Counted from the first letter of the stretch, positions 46,206 to 57,190 are shown. The stretch: DNA of 64,000 nucleotides from Eucommia ulmoides (GCA_016647705.1 CM028326.1:17485901-17549900); one strand, 5' to 3'. Program-made: numbers and translations. The notes: a model not told the origin generated them from the sequence alone.

Positions 46206-47140
46206 ACAATGCAATAATCATGATAAAAAATACAGTATAAAAAAAGAAATTAAAAGTATTACCATTCAATTTCAAATTAAATTAACGGATAATTTGTTCA
46301 TCGATACGCGTCCAACAAATAATAAAAATAACTTTTGCAAACTATTATGGAGTATTAAGGAAAAAAGAGTTGATGAAAATTGAAGCAAGAAAAAGTCAAC
46401 CCATGAGCCACTTCGCCGCCGCTTAGGGTGATTCCACTAGTCTTCGATTCTTACAATAGAGGCAAGTACGGGCACATACATTTATTTATTTATTTCTTAG
46501 CTTTTGGGAGTGGTCGAGTGCTTTTAAAAAAAAAAAAAAAAAAGATTATTTAATAATCGCATTATCCAAAGAAAAGGACCAAATGAAAAGGTTTATAGGT
46601 TTTTTTAAATATAGCCAAGTGGTTTCAATTCATCATTAGTTAGCATTTAGTTGCACGTATGTTGAATTTGGTTGGCCTGGCCTTCACAATAGGCAGTAAC
46701 AAAAGTCATTATTATACTCCAATTTGTGTGTTACTTTTAAGAGTATCTAATTGACCCTGTTCATCTATTTGCTTATTAAAAATAAGAAAAAACCTCATTT
46801 TTATCACTAAAATTAAAATGGACCACTACTAGCAAGTCTATATTAATAAAACACAATTTATATATTTATTATTTAAAATAAATTCAAATACATATTCTCT
46901 CATTACATCAACAATAACATAATAAATTAGGAGATACAAATGTTACTGCACAACAATAATGTTAAAGCAACATAATAAATGAGAGAATGCAAATGTTGAT
47001 ATATAGCAATAATGTCAACAACAACATAATAATTGAGGCTGTAAATATTACTGTACAACAAAAAATTATCATATGTCAATTAAGTTTTTTTCTAAACTTA
47101 AATAGCTACATGAGTTTAAGAATAAATTAGTAATTAACCT
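46206..47140. other. Intergenic, nothing recognised
   Basis: AT-rich, with a poly-A run at 46526-46543. Words of the type 'aacaacataataaa' with 'gcaatattgt' occur three times at 46905-47065, a weak local repeat. Confidence 0.4.
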
Positions 47141-47455
47141 TGGGGTCTATTATAAAACACCATTTTCCATTTATGTTCTCTCTTTAGGGATTAATATACG
47201 TAAGCACTTGATAAACACATTTCTGTTTTCAAAATTTTGGAACTATTTCTTGAATTCTTTAACAATTTGGAAAACAAAAAATATGTTGATTATTATTCAC
47301 TTTCACAAAACTATTTCCACTACCACCCGTCGGCAATCACGACCCGTCGGTCATCCACCACTTTGTCAGGCACTATAGATCTAAAGAACAAAAAAACGAA
47401 ACTAAATACGTTTTTTTGTTTCTGTTCTCATAAATTAAAAAAAAAATAAAAAAAA
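47141..47455 (+). mobile_element. hAT-like MITE, copy 3 of 3 (3'-truncated)
   Basis: Shares with copies 1 and 2 the landmarks 'gggattaatatacgtaagca' (copy 1: gggattaatatacagtaacg), 'tcttgaattctttaacaatt', 'cactttcacaaaactatttc', 'ttgtttctgttctcataaat' and a final A-rich stretch. The right terminal repeat seen in copies 1 and 2 is missing. Confidence 0.6.
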
Positions 47456-48035
47456 AATCAGCATAATACCCAGTACCTTAGTATTTTTATTTTTGAATTT
47501 TTTGTCCTGTAAAAATATCATGAAAACAAAAAAAATGATATATTCTCCTCCCAAATAAAAAGAATAAATTTATGAGAAATATAGCATAATTATTTTCAAA
47601 TTTATTTTTTTCCATGAAAATTTGGAAGAAAAAAGGCCTTAATTTTTCATCTAACCCCGTACTGAGCATTAATGACTTGTACATTCAATGCAACGTGATG
47701 CTTCAACTTGTTAGCTGGCCTGTTTCTTAAGATTAGGATAAACTACACCTTAATCTTGTTTTGCACTTGAAGAAAACCATCAAATCAGACAAGTTGAGTT
47801 GTTGCTAGAAAAAATTAAAAAAATAAAAATAAAAAAAAAATCTCTCAAAACTCTAAAACACACTTTGAAATTACAAATAGTAATTATTTAATTAATTAAG
47901 TTCATGTTTAGATAATATAAATTGATAATATTTTTATTTTTCTTGTTTTTTCGATCTTAAACTTGTGACTTGATTCATGAATTATGTGCAGATTTTATTT
48001 AATTGTTGCTGATGGTCATTTTGGGAAGTTTTGAA
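47456..48035. other. Intergenic, nothing recognised
   Basis: AT-rich with homopolymer runs (47808-47840). No coding signal. Confidence 0.4.
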
Positions 48036-48690
48036 TAACACCACATATACGAAGACCACATGGAATATTCGTAAACCCTGAGCATCATATCTTAATGTTC
48101 AAGTTAAATGCCCGTGAACCACATTCAAAGTTGGGACCCAAACCTCGTACCCGACACTCCATGTCAAAATCGAGGATGACATCAATACCGACTACAACAG
48201 GGATTTTTTTGGGTATTTACTAGAGTATTCCCGAGAGGAGAGGATGGTTGAGACAATATCTTAAGCCCAAGAACGATTACCACCTAATTAGGAAACAGGT
48301 ACTGAATCTTGTTATTTATGAAAGGAAATTTTGATATATATGATAACAGCTCAAGAACATTAATAAATCCCATTATTTGTGGAAGGGGAATCTGATATTT
48401 TTGATAATGGCCTATGACTCCTCAATCCCACGAATTCTGCGAACATTAAAGAAGATCAGTCGAGCTTCAGGGAAGACTTACCAAAAAAGTCTTTCCACAC
48501 CTATAAAAACTAAAGAGGATGCATGCAAGGCAAAGGTATCAGATATGTATTGTTTTCTTAACCAAATCTTAGCAAAAATTTTCTCTCAACTCTACTTATT
48601 TTCACACCAAATGTGCAATACTGCAGACCCACTCGCGATACATTATTTTATAGGGACCTTGAAGTTTAGAAAGATCATATTCCGATAACA
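48036..48690 (+). repeat. Possible LTR-like segment
   Basis: Less AT-rich than its surroundings, with a duplicated phrase 'gaggggaatctgatattttt'/'gaaaggaaattttgatatat' (48320-48400) and a TATA-type box CCTATAAAAACT at 48501. It looks like an LTR promoter, but I found no partner copy. The 103-codon frame inside is not recognised. Confidence 0.25.
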
Positions 48691-49220
48691 GAGATGACCA
48701 TGTATGATCAACCAATTTTGGGCATCATCAACCATCAGAGTTTAATTTGAAACAAAAATCAACATCGAAAAAAATTAATATAAGTAGAGTTGCAGATGGT
48801 TATCGTGATAATCTATATAATAAATGACATAAATTGTTGTAACGTTAAGGGTTTAAATTAAATTATATTTTTTATCTTTTAAGAATACCTGGTGTTAATA
48901 AAATTCTAATAGAAAGTTGTTGTTTTTAAAATTGTATTTAATAAACTTTCTTTTTATACATAATAACATAAAATATATTTTTTTGTTATAACTAAAATTC
49001 CATTTTTATCCATAATCTAACTACATTGTAACGAAAAATGAAAAATATGTAATCAATTAGGGCATGCGATTAATTAGTAGGGAGGCAAACGGGTCCCATA
49101 AAACAGCGGCCGAAGCAAAACTATTGACGAAAGAAAGATATATAAGAACAAAAACCGCTAAATTTAGATAAAAATAAAAAATAAAATAAAAGCCACGTCA
49201 GAAATTTCCAGCCTTTCGTG
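48691..49220. other. Upstream intergenic DNA of the small-protein gene
   Basis: AT-rich, no coding signal. It probably includes the promoter of the gene starting at 49283. Confidence 0.4.
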
Positions 49221-49227
49221 TATAAAT
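49221..49227 (+). promoter_or_regulatory. Probable TATA box of the small-protein gene
   Basis: TATAAAT, 62 bp upstream of the ATG, in a GC-richer stretch that begins at the promoter. The spacing leaves a leader of roughly 30 nt. Confidence 0.55.
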
Positions 49228-49282
49228 CATAGGTCGCTCGAACGACCGAAAGAGACACTGACTCAAACCAATAATCGCGCAT

Positions 49283-49788
49283 ATGAAGTTCTTCTCTGAA
49301 CTCGGTCTGTGCTTCGGTGGCGCCACCATCGCGCCGACTGCGGAAACAACCGCAACTTCGCCGCAGCAATTGACGGGGAACAATTGTAGAACCACCGCTG
49401 CAACTGCAACTGGAACTGCATCTCGCGGCCGGTTAAAGAGCGGTAACTCCACAGCTCATTGGAAACCGGCGCTCACCGTGATTTCGGAAGACGGCGTCGT
49501 GTCCGACGTGTACATGAAGAAAGACAGGGCGGTCAGATCGGAGAAGAGACAACCTCCGAAAGCCAAACCGACAGCAAAGGTTCGATCCCCCTCGAACGGC
49601 GATGAGTACTGGTAAGTCTTTTTTAATGTTGAAATAAGAAGAATTCGGCTGCTGGATTGATTGAATCAAATATTTGTCAACTTTGATCTTTAAATTGATA
49701 AAAAAAATAAAAAAATGTTGTGTTTTTCAGGAGATCGTCTCACCCGATGGCTCTACCAGCATTCTCGCCAACACCATTTTTATTTTGA
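49283..49788 (+). CDS. Small plant protein with a C-terminal AFSPTPF motif, two exons
   Basis: Exon 1 is 49283-49611 and ends in TACTG before GTAAGT. The intron has a TTTTTCAG acceptor at 49730. Exon 2 is 49731-49788 and ends in TGA. The joined frame encodes 128 aa. The N-terminus MKFFSELGLCFGG and the C-terminus ending PAFSPTPFLF are the conserved ends of a family of small, uncharacterised plant proteins that I recall starting MKFF-E and ending PAFSPTP-(M/L)F. The middle is Thr/Ala/Gln-rich, then basic, with 'HWKPALTVISEDGVV' as a further conserved-looking block (residues 60-74). Codon composition is markedly GC-richer than the flanking DNA. The function is unknown; I do not assign one. The splice junction is supported by the conserved C-terminus falling in frame only after splicing. 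Confidence 0.8.
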
Positions 49789-50935
49789 GACCAAATAAAT
49801 ATAATTTTTTTTTTTTTCCAGTTTAGTTAAGTTGGGTTCTTTTTTGTATATCTGAAACTGTATATGAAAATAAGTAACAATTTTTGTTCTGTAAAACAAA
49901 TTTGGTCCTCTCCTCCTGCTCTCCATATCAACAACTAACATAAAAGACTACATGGAAACCCAAGACTTTGAAAGTATTTTATTTTAACAAAAACTAGTTT
50001 TAGACCCGCATATGTAATGTATGCGGGATCTAGAAATAAATTATATTAATATATATTTTTTTATTTGAATATTACACATCAAATTTAATATATTTTATAA
50101 GAGTTAGAAGTCACTTGTTTTAATCTAATTTGATTGTTGTAACATTCAAACTTCACATTTACAATTGAAGAACTCTCTACTTACATGAGTCTTCAAATTA
50201 AAATTTATAACAGTGAAATGAACTTGAGTATGAAAGGACATCAAATGAATTGGAAATCCAAGATGCAATTGAGATGGAGATAATGTGTGAGAATATTGGA
50301 GATAGATGAAAAGAACATTTGCTTTTAAAGCACAAATAAAAAAAATCATAAAATAATTAAAAGAGATGAGAATAAATAAATGAGAGAACAATCCCAAATA
50401 TAAAGAAAGGTGTCTCTAGGAACACCATGAGCTAAAGAATAACAATTATTCATCTTCCTTCATTCATTCTCTAAACTTTTACTTTTAACTATTCTTATTG
50501 GATTATTTGCATAAAAATATTTTTTTTTCATTACTTCTATCAACACTTAAATGAGAAACAAAAAAAAAAAAAATTTAAAATAAAAAGTCTAGTAAGTGAA
50601 ATATTTATAGGTTTTTTTTTTTTTAAGTTATTTAAATAAAATACTAAAGAGAGAAAAATTGAAAATAATGAGTTTTGTGAGCAAATAATGGGAGATTAAA
50701 GGTTATTGTGGGGAGTTAATATTATTAAGGTTGAATAAATCATGGCCGTTCATTCATCCAAGTGAATAGAAATTGAGAGATGAGCAACATTTGAACCTAA
50801 GACTATTTCTTCCGCTTTTAAATATAACATATAGATTAAGGAAAAAAGAAAGAAAGAAACCCATCATTTTTTTATTTATTTTTTTACAAATTAGATTAGT
50901 CTTGAGTGAATTTACTACTGTTCGTATAAAAAATT
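49789..50935. other. Intergenic, nothing firm
   Basis: AT-rich. 'agacccgcatatgtaatgta' with 'tgcgggatctag' at 50003-50033 is a short hairpin-like word (gcat-rich). No gene. Confidence 0.4.
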
Positions 50936-51617
50936 AGTTAACACTTTCAGTTGGTCCGGTCAAAGTCCATGTGCAAGTTTTTTTTTGTTGAGTTGACGGT
51001 CTTTTGTACGGTAGTCCTTGTCTAATGAAAGGTTAACAGTCAAATCCTTGTAATCCGAGTTTGTACCTGTATAAAAATCCATGGGGTGTGCCAAACGAAA
51101 TCCCTCTAGCATGAGAGTAAAAACTCTTGGGGAAAAAATTATTCGGTATTGATCAAGTGGAGTTTCTCATCATACCTGGAGCATTTAATAATTGTTATTC
51201 ATAAGAGAGGAGTCGTACCCTAGAAAATTAGAACCCTGAGCACGGTCAATTAGTGTAGTCCGACGAATGGCCAATTAGGAGGCACATGACACAGTTTTAG
51301 CCACTGGGCCTTGTATTTTGGCCCACCAAAAGGAGCCAATGGGTTGGGTCAAATGATGAGGAGACAGAGCCTAGTCCATAGAGGTGGAAGAGCCTACTTA
51401 GTGGCCTGGAGAGTTTGTCCAGTGGTCGGATCAGACAGGCCGCTTAGCAAAGGTCCGATACTTGGTTGATGGGCTGTGGACAGACCGGACAGGGAATGTG
51501 GTTAGTGTCGTCGCTCTGTACGTAGTCGTCGGGTGGTCAACAAAGGTCGTAAAGGGCTCTACCTTCAGGTCCAAGGCGCCTGGTAAAAATACCCCTCGTC
51601 AACTATCTTTAGACATT
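50936..51617 (-). repeat. LTR-like segment, family L copy 2 (minus)
   Basis: Read on the minus strand, it runs from TGTCTAAAGATAGTTGACG (51617) to CCAACTGAAAGTGTTAA (about 50936). Its last third matches the plus-strand segment ending near 61540: 'TCTCATGCTAGAGGGATTTC' (61335: tctcacgctagagggatttc), 'GGATTTTTATACAGGTAC' (61363: ggattttatataggtac) and 'GACCGGACCAACTGAAAGTG' (61506: actaaaccaactgagagtg). The GC-richer upstream half has no coding region. Probably a solo LTR. Confidence 0.65.
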
Positions 51618-52527
51618 ATTTTATTGGGTAGTGATTATAATACGTTATTGGAATAATGGTCCATTTGACCTCAATAAAATGTAGAAATAATTATCAATCT
51701 ATCTATATATAAAAAATAAAAAATAAAAAAATCTGTGAAGGACTCAGAAGGCTTAGAGGAATTCATTTGAATTTTCCTTTATTTTAATAATATTAATATA
51801 CATATATTCAACAATTGAGTGCATGCATGCAATTAGAAAAATAATTGTATTACAAATTTTTTTACCTTTCTTAAGAAACCAATTTGTGCATCAAAATAGA
51901 GAGTTTGAAAACAATACTTAAAAAATAAAAATCATGTAGTCATTAACGATTTCAATTTTATTTTGAAATCTATACCATTACGAAGTTCTTCTTGTGTAAA
52001 TATTGAAAATTTATTAATGTAAATTTATTTATTTTTGTAAACCTGCGCATTGTGCGGATGTTGTACTTAAAAAATTGAAATGATTAGAAAACGTAATTGT
52101 AACTCAAACCAAAGCAGATTGGGCATGTTAAAAGGAAAAAATAACTATTAACAATCAAGGCGATATCAATCCCTTGCAGTTACATTCATTAGTTATACAA
52201 CTTCAAATCCTACAATGAAGATTAGTCAAGTTTCAATGAGTCTCCAACAAACAGCTAACTGCTAATAGAATGTTTAGTTACTTCTCTTACTGAGAATGCT
52301 GTCATTAATGTGATCACAGCCTGTTCTTTAGCTGCACTTTGTTCAGAATCTGCAGCCAAAAAAAAAAAAAAAAGGGAAATTATGCCCCAAATATCATTTG
52401 ATTCAGCATCATAATCACAGGGTAGTAACAAGAACACGAGATCAAAACAAAGAAACCAAAGTGGACAGGAGGAATTTGCTCATAATTGTTCACAAATCAA
52501 GAGGATTAGGCTATTTTTGGTATGAAG
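51618..52527. other. Intergenic and possible 3' part of the neighbouring minus-strand gene
   Basis: AT-rich to about 52250. Then a minus-strand exon-like stretch at 52260-52352 follows a TTTGGCTGCAG acceptor (about 52363-52353). It could be a last exon of the gene at 52901-54275, but the frame does not join cleanly (see that entry). Confidence 0.3.
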
Positions 52528-52850
52528 TGTTGGGTTTATCTAATATCGGAGGTGGAAGGAGCTGGTGGTTAGGTTATAAGTGTGAGAGAAAGTCTCACCT
52601 CATGAGAGCTAGCCCCTATGTTGGTATCAGAGTTTAGATTACAATAACTCTAACCCAATAGGCACAGAGAAAAAGACTGGTCGAGGGTTAGCCGATCAAA
52701 GGCTTGATGTGTAAGGTGGAGATTGTTGGATTTATCCCACATCGGATTTGAAAGGGACTAGTGGTTAAAATGTCAAATTATAAGCATGAGAGAAAGACTC
52801 ACCTCATAAGCTACTTTTTGGAGTTGAGAGAGGGTCAAAACCACCCCACA
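52528..52850 (+). mobile_element. TRIM no. 2
   Basis: Direct terminal repeats start TGTTGGGTTTATCTAATATC (52528) and TGTTGGATTTATCCCACATC (52724). Both contain 'gtggtta' and 'atgagagaaagactcacctc' or close variants. The first is followed by the Met-tRNA PBS TGGTATCAGAG (52622); a polypurine-like AAGGTGGAGAT precedes the second. Flanks TGAAG and TAAAG (4 of 5) fit a target duplication. The first repeat is shorter than the second, which ends near CCCCACA at 52850. The element lies 50 bp downstream of the exon-3 donor of the minus-strand gene, in the opposite orientation. Confidence 0.82.
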
Positions 52851-52900
52851 TAAAGAACTTGAACATGAAAGATTTTTGACTAAAGAGCAACCTTACTAAC

Positions 52901-54275
52901 CTTTCCATTACAAAGCTTGTTTTCTGTGATTGGGGTTTCAAATTCAGCTTTGAAAACTCGGCTGCCCAATTCCAGCCCCCAACTGCAGTTGATCCAGAAT
53001 TCGAATCCTGCGAAAGGGCAAAAATCAAATGATAACTACAAAAAACATGCATTGCTTGAAAATTGCATTATGAAGCTAAGTAACATTGTTTACCTCCTCC
53101 CCATCAGCTTTTACCAAGTAGCCCAACCGTTTCATTATTGGAGAAACCACTTCATTACTAGCTTTCATGGATTTGATACTATTTCTCGAGTAAAGAGAAT
53201 GTGGAAGAAGGTGGCTAGGATTCATGGATTGCACTTTCTCCCTCGCATTTGATTCAGAAAACTTAGAAATTACATGAGTCTTGGACAATCCACTGCCACC
53301 CATTTCCTGAGAACTTGCATCACCCTGCTTGTATCTTGCCAGTGATGAACTTGAAAGGAACCATGGGGGTTGAGAAACTGTTTGTTTATCTGAGGACCTA
53401 ACTGAAGATACATGGTCGAGTTCAAGTTCTTGGTGAATTCTGCGAATGCTAGTAGTGGGGATGGTTTGGTGAGCTGCTGAAACACTGTCTAAAGGCTTAC
53501 GATCATCCTCCTCGAAATTACACCCAATGTTCTCATGACTGAAGAGAAATGAAACACTATCGTAGAATTTAAAAGCTGGAACCGATGATTTAGGGTGGCG
53601 TTGGAGATCAAATCCACTAATGGAATTTCCCCCACTAGTTGAGATTTGGCGATCAGAGTTGAACCTCGAAGGGCTGGAACAATATGATTTATATACAAAA
53701 ACTAAGACTAGTTTCCGATAATACAATCAATCAAATTCAAAATATACAACAGATAGATTATGCGTTTAGAAAAATTGGCCCCAACATCAAAAAGGAAAGA
53801 AAAACAGATACAAATAAGATTTACTTGCTCATCAATTAAGTAAACAATAGAGACAGAGATAGAGAGTATGATCATCAGCCAAGAGGCAAGAACAATCAAG
53901 AAAAGTCACTCGACCTATTTTCAGGTAAACGTGTCAGTTCTTTTCAATTCTTTTTAAGTTTAATTGGGAAAAAAGAGAGAAAAAACTGTCATTCTACTCA
54001 TGATTGAGCTACCTAAACATTGTGAAAAGCTAGCATGTCTTCTACTTCAACAAGAACTATCAGTTGCATTGGAACATACATATCAAGACTCTAAGCAATC
54101 TGAAATTTGAAGATATCTCATCAACATCACGCTTTAAATTACAGTCCTTCATTGAGCAATGATCAGAAGAAACTTACGATTGATGGCGAGTAGGCAAACG
54201 GAGATCAGAAGGAATGGAGCCGCCATGGAAGTCCTTGAGAGACATCTTTGATCCGGCTTTCTTCTTATTCGACAT
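52901..54275 (-). CDS. Plant-specific 'SLKDFHGGSIPSDL' family protein (eIF-related annotation), at least three exons
   Basis: Exon 1 (54178-54275) opens MSNKKKAGSKMSLKDFHGGS, then IPSDLRLPT, and ends before GTAAGT. Exon 2 (53094-53673) follows TTCCAG and joins in frame ('SPSRFNSDRQISTSGGNSI', 'CNFEEDDRKPLDS', 'VVSPIMKRLGYLVKADGEE') up to a GTAAAC donor. Exon 3 (52901-53007) follows TTCGCAG, adds 'NWAAEFSKLNLKPQSQKTS' and ends at GTTAGT, or four bases later at GTAAGG. SLKDFHGGSIPSDLPLPS, then R-F-DRQ, F-EDERKPLD and RLNLKPRSQP in that order are known from longer plant proteins annotated as eukaryotic translation initiation factor-related. This looks like a shorter relative. With the first donor the candidate exon at 52352 gives an immediate stop; with the second it gives 11 more codons. 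So the 3' end is unresolved. Function unproven. Confidence 0.7.
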
Positions 54276-54600
54276 TCTCTTCTGAATTCCGATTACCTCT
54301 CCATATAGCCCATCCATGTATATACACAGTGAAGATTAAACAAAGCAATAAGTGAGAGAGTGCAATCTGTTACAGTTTACGGTACGCAGATTCCCTCACG
54401 CCTTTGGTGTCTGCTTGATCTGTTCTGTACCAGACTGAGGCTTTTTGGCGGTAAACCTGGCGATGGAAAACTGATAGAAAGTCATTTAACTTGGCATTCC
54501 CCGTGCATATCGTTTTTCAAAATTATAATTGTTAAAAAATGATAGATAATAAAAAAAAAAATATTATAGAGTTCCGACTAGATAAAAGAAAAGGGTCTCC
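54276..54600 (-). promoter_or_regulatory. Upstream region of the SLKDFHGGSIPSDL-family gene
   Basis: Short promoter space, ~320 bp, between the gene and the repeat-rich block to the right. TTGTTTAATC and a TATATACA box on the minus strand (about 54328-54318) lie 45-50 bp before the ATG and could be the TATA element. Confidence 0.4.
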
Positions 54601-54725
54601 GGTCGGATGGATGCTGTTGGTCGAGCTACAGGCTCCTTGTCATCGGAGCTCATCAACATTGAGACCTTTCTAGCCTATCCAAACATCGGACTCTTTGTCA
54701 TCAGAGCTCGTCAACATGACAGAAA
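54601..54725 (+). repeat. Two units of a ~58-bp GAGCTC-rich repeat
   Basis: 'gctccttgtcatcggagctc' and 'ctctttgtcatcagagctcg', each followed by tcaacat. The unit is the one that forms a longer array at 60700-60990, 6 kb away. Confidence 0.7.
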
Positions 54726-54759
54726 AAGAGAAGGAGCAAATCATCAATGGAGAGTTCTT

Positions 54760-55318
54760 TATCTTTTTAGGGTTTTAAAGTTGCAAAAAAATTTGACTAA
54801 TGTCCTTCTAAATTTTTTTACTTTTCTAGAGCAAAACTGCCGAGTTGCGCCCATTTTCATTTTGTTTGAATTTTTTTTATATTAACAGAGAAACCAGCCA
54901 AATTATGGCCAGTTTCTTCCAAGTTCCAAATAGTGTCAAGGGTCTGCAGAGTTGCTTGCAACCCCCGCCCCCCCTTAAATTCCCCAACAACTCCCTCCTC
55001 CGCGCCCCCCACATTAATTTCTCCAACACTCTCCCTCTTTTTATAATAATAATTAAAAAAAATAAAAAAATCTAATATATTTAATTCTTATAAAACAAAT
55101 CATTAATTTTTAGAAAAATTTTAATTTTTTGAAAATAGAATATTAATATTTAATTTTGTTGAAATTTGGCAATTTTTCAAACTTACAAATTTTTTTTAAA
55201 AAAAATGAAGAATTAATATATTTAGCATATTTATTTTTTTTAAAAATATTTAAAGAAATATTTTTTCATTAATTTTTAAATAAATTTTCAGTTTTAAAAA
55301 ATACAGCTTGCATCGTAT
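54760..55318 (+). repeat. Left arm of a large inverted repeat
   Basis: Runs from 'tttttagggttttaaagttg' to 'cagcttgcatcgta'. Inverted counterparts lie at 57042 down to about 56475. Shared words in order: 'ttttcattttgtttgaattt', 'agagaaaccag', 'tttcttccaagttccaaata', 'attaatttctcca', 'atctaatata' and 'tttttgaaaatagaatatt'. The arms are ~560 bp and diverged, mainly by small indels and by the (AT)n in the right arm. Confidence 0.8.
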
Positions 55319-55374
55319 TTTTTTTAAGAGCTGAAGATAGTTACCTCCGGCTTTAACTAACAACGGAGTAGAAT

Positions 55375-55605
55375 TAGGGATGCCACAAAAAATCGAACCA
55401 ATGGGTAACCGAGAGAAACCGAACCGATTAAATGGTTTGGTTGCGATTTTGGTTTTGAAATTAGCAACTGAAGCGATTTTGGTTTTGGGATAAAAACTAC
55501 AAAATCGAATCATGAAATCGAACCACGAAACCGTGAAATCAATATTTTAAAAATATTTTAATACATATATACCCTTATTTTTTTATATATATAGTTACAT
55601 TTTAA

Positions 55606-55648
<43 letters not shown>

Positions 55649-56375
55649 TTATTTATTTATTTATTTATTTACAGTTTTAGCACATCTCGCTACAACAAAA
55701 ACTGTCTGTTAGAGCACTTTATTAGGACACTACATATAATGTACCCTATAAATGTGCTTTTAAAGGTACAAAATTGAAAGTGTCGCATAAAAGTAAATTT
55801 GATATTTTTAATATTGATTTTCTTATTATTTTATTAAAAAATAATATATAATCAAATGTTTAAAGGGTAAAAAGTAGTGTCCCGATAAAATTAAATTAGT
55901 GAAAAAAAAAAATTAATATTCTACATATAATATAAAGGGACAATAAATAATGCCATAAAAACAAAAATTATATTAGGGCACAATTTTGTGCCTTGTTGTA
56001 ATTGACTAATTTAATTATAGGTTAATTAATTGTACCCTAATAGATATAAAAAAAAGAGATTAAAATTGAAGGTCAATTAATAGGGCCCTAATAGATATAA
56101 TAAAATCAATTAATATTTTATGTTTTATATTTTAACTATGTTTTTGTTTATATATAAAAAACAACGATATGCGCGATTTTAATTTTATTTTTGGTTTTTA
56201 TAAATTTGAAAAATCTTAAATGGTTTCACAGTTCGCGGTTTTGGTTTTGGTTTTGTGTAAATTTAAATGGCTTGATTTTAAAACCGAACCGACAATTTTG
56301 GTTTGATATATTTCTAGTGGTTTTGACTTTGGTTTTATATGAAATCAGACCAAAACCGAACCAGTGACATCCCTA
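55375..56375. mobile_element. Non-autonomous hAT element in the loop of the inverted repeat
   Basis: A 1001-bp element with perfect 8-bp target duplications AGTAGAAT (55367-55374 and 56376-56383). The ends are TAGGGATGCCAC and, inverted, TAGGGATGTCAC. Subterminal motifs 'aaaaccgaacc'/'ggttttggttttg' occur repeatedly near both ends. Internal DNA is AT-rich and non-coding, with (AT)n at about 55608-55644 and (TTTA)n at about 55643-55671. Confidence 0.92.
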
Positions 56376-56469
56376 AGTAGAATTATTACTCTGCTACATC
56401 CTTAGTGCAATAGAGTAGAATTATTACTCTGCTTCATTCTTTAGCAACGAAGATGATGACCGTTGAAGA

Positions 56470-56615
56470 GTATGATGCAAACCGTTTTATTTTTAAATTA
56501 AAATTTATTTAAAAATAATAAAAAATATTTATTTAAATATATTAAAAAAAATAATAAATATATTAATTCTTAATTTTTTTTTTCTAAATTATAAGTTTGA
56601 AAAATAGCCAAATTT

Positions 56616-56685
<70 letters not shown>

Positions 56686-57060
56686 TTCTATTTTCAAAAA
56701 ATTAATTTTTTTTTTTCTAAAAATTAATTAAAAAAATATTTTTTATAATAATTAAGTATATTAGATTTTTTTTTTTTTAAAAGAAGAAGAAGAAGAAGAA
56801 GATGATGATGATGGGGTATTGGAGAAATTAATGGAGGGGGGCGTTGTTGGGAAAATTAAGGGGGGAGGAGGCTGCGACTTTGCAAGCCCCCTGACACTAT
56901 TTGGAACTTGGAAGAAACAACCATAACTTGTCTGGTTTCTTTGTTGATATATAAAAAATTCAAACAAAATGAAAACGGGTGCAACTTGAGGGCATTAGTC
57001 AGAGATTTTCGCAACTTTAAAACCCTAAAAAAAAAAAAACTCATTAATGGAGGAGTGGAC
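56470..57060 (-). repeat. Right arm of the large inverted repeat
   Basis: Inverted copy of 54760-55318. It carries a (AT)n run at 56619-56681 and a (GAA)n/(GAT)n purine run at 56780-56812 that are absent from the left arm. Short frames on the minus strand (VVSSKFQIVSGG) mirror those of the left arm; they are by-products, not genes. Confidence 0.8.
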
Positions 57061-57084
57061 GTGGAAAGTGGACGCATGTAGAGC

Positions 57085-57190
57085 AAATTAGAGTTCTTTA
57101 CCTATATAAGGTTATTAAGTTGTCAAATTACCTGACTAATGTCACTTTACACTTTTTTACGTTTCTAGAGCAAAACGACCGAATTTTAGT
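57085..57190 (+). repeat. Direct partial copy of the left arm's outer end
   Basis: 'agagttctttacctatataa', 'gactaatgtcactttacac' and 'tctagagcaaaacgaccga' match 54751-54843 in direct orientation ('agagttctttatctttttag', 'gactaatgtccttctaaat', 'tctagagcaaaactgccga'). So the outer end of the inverted repeat is itself duplicated head-to-head on the right side. Confidence 0.65.
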
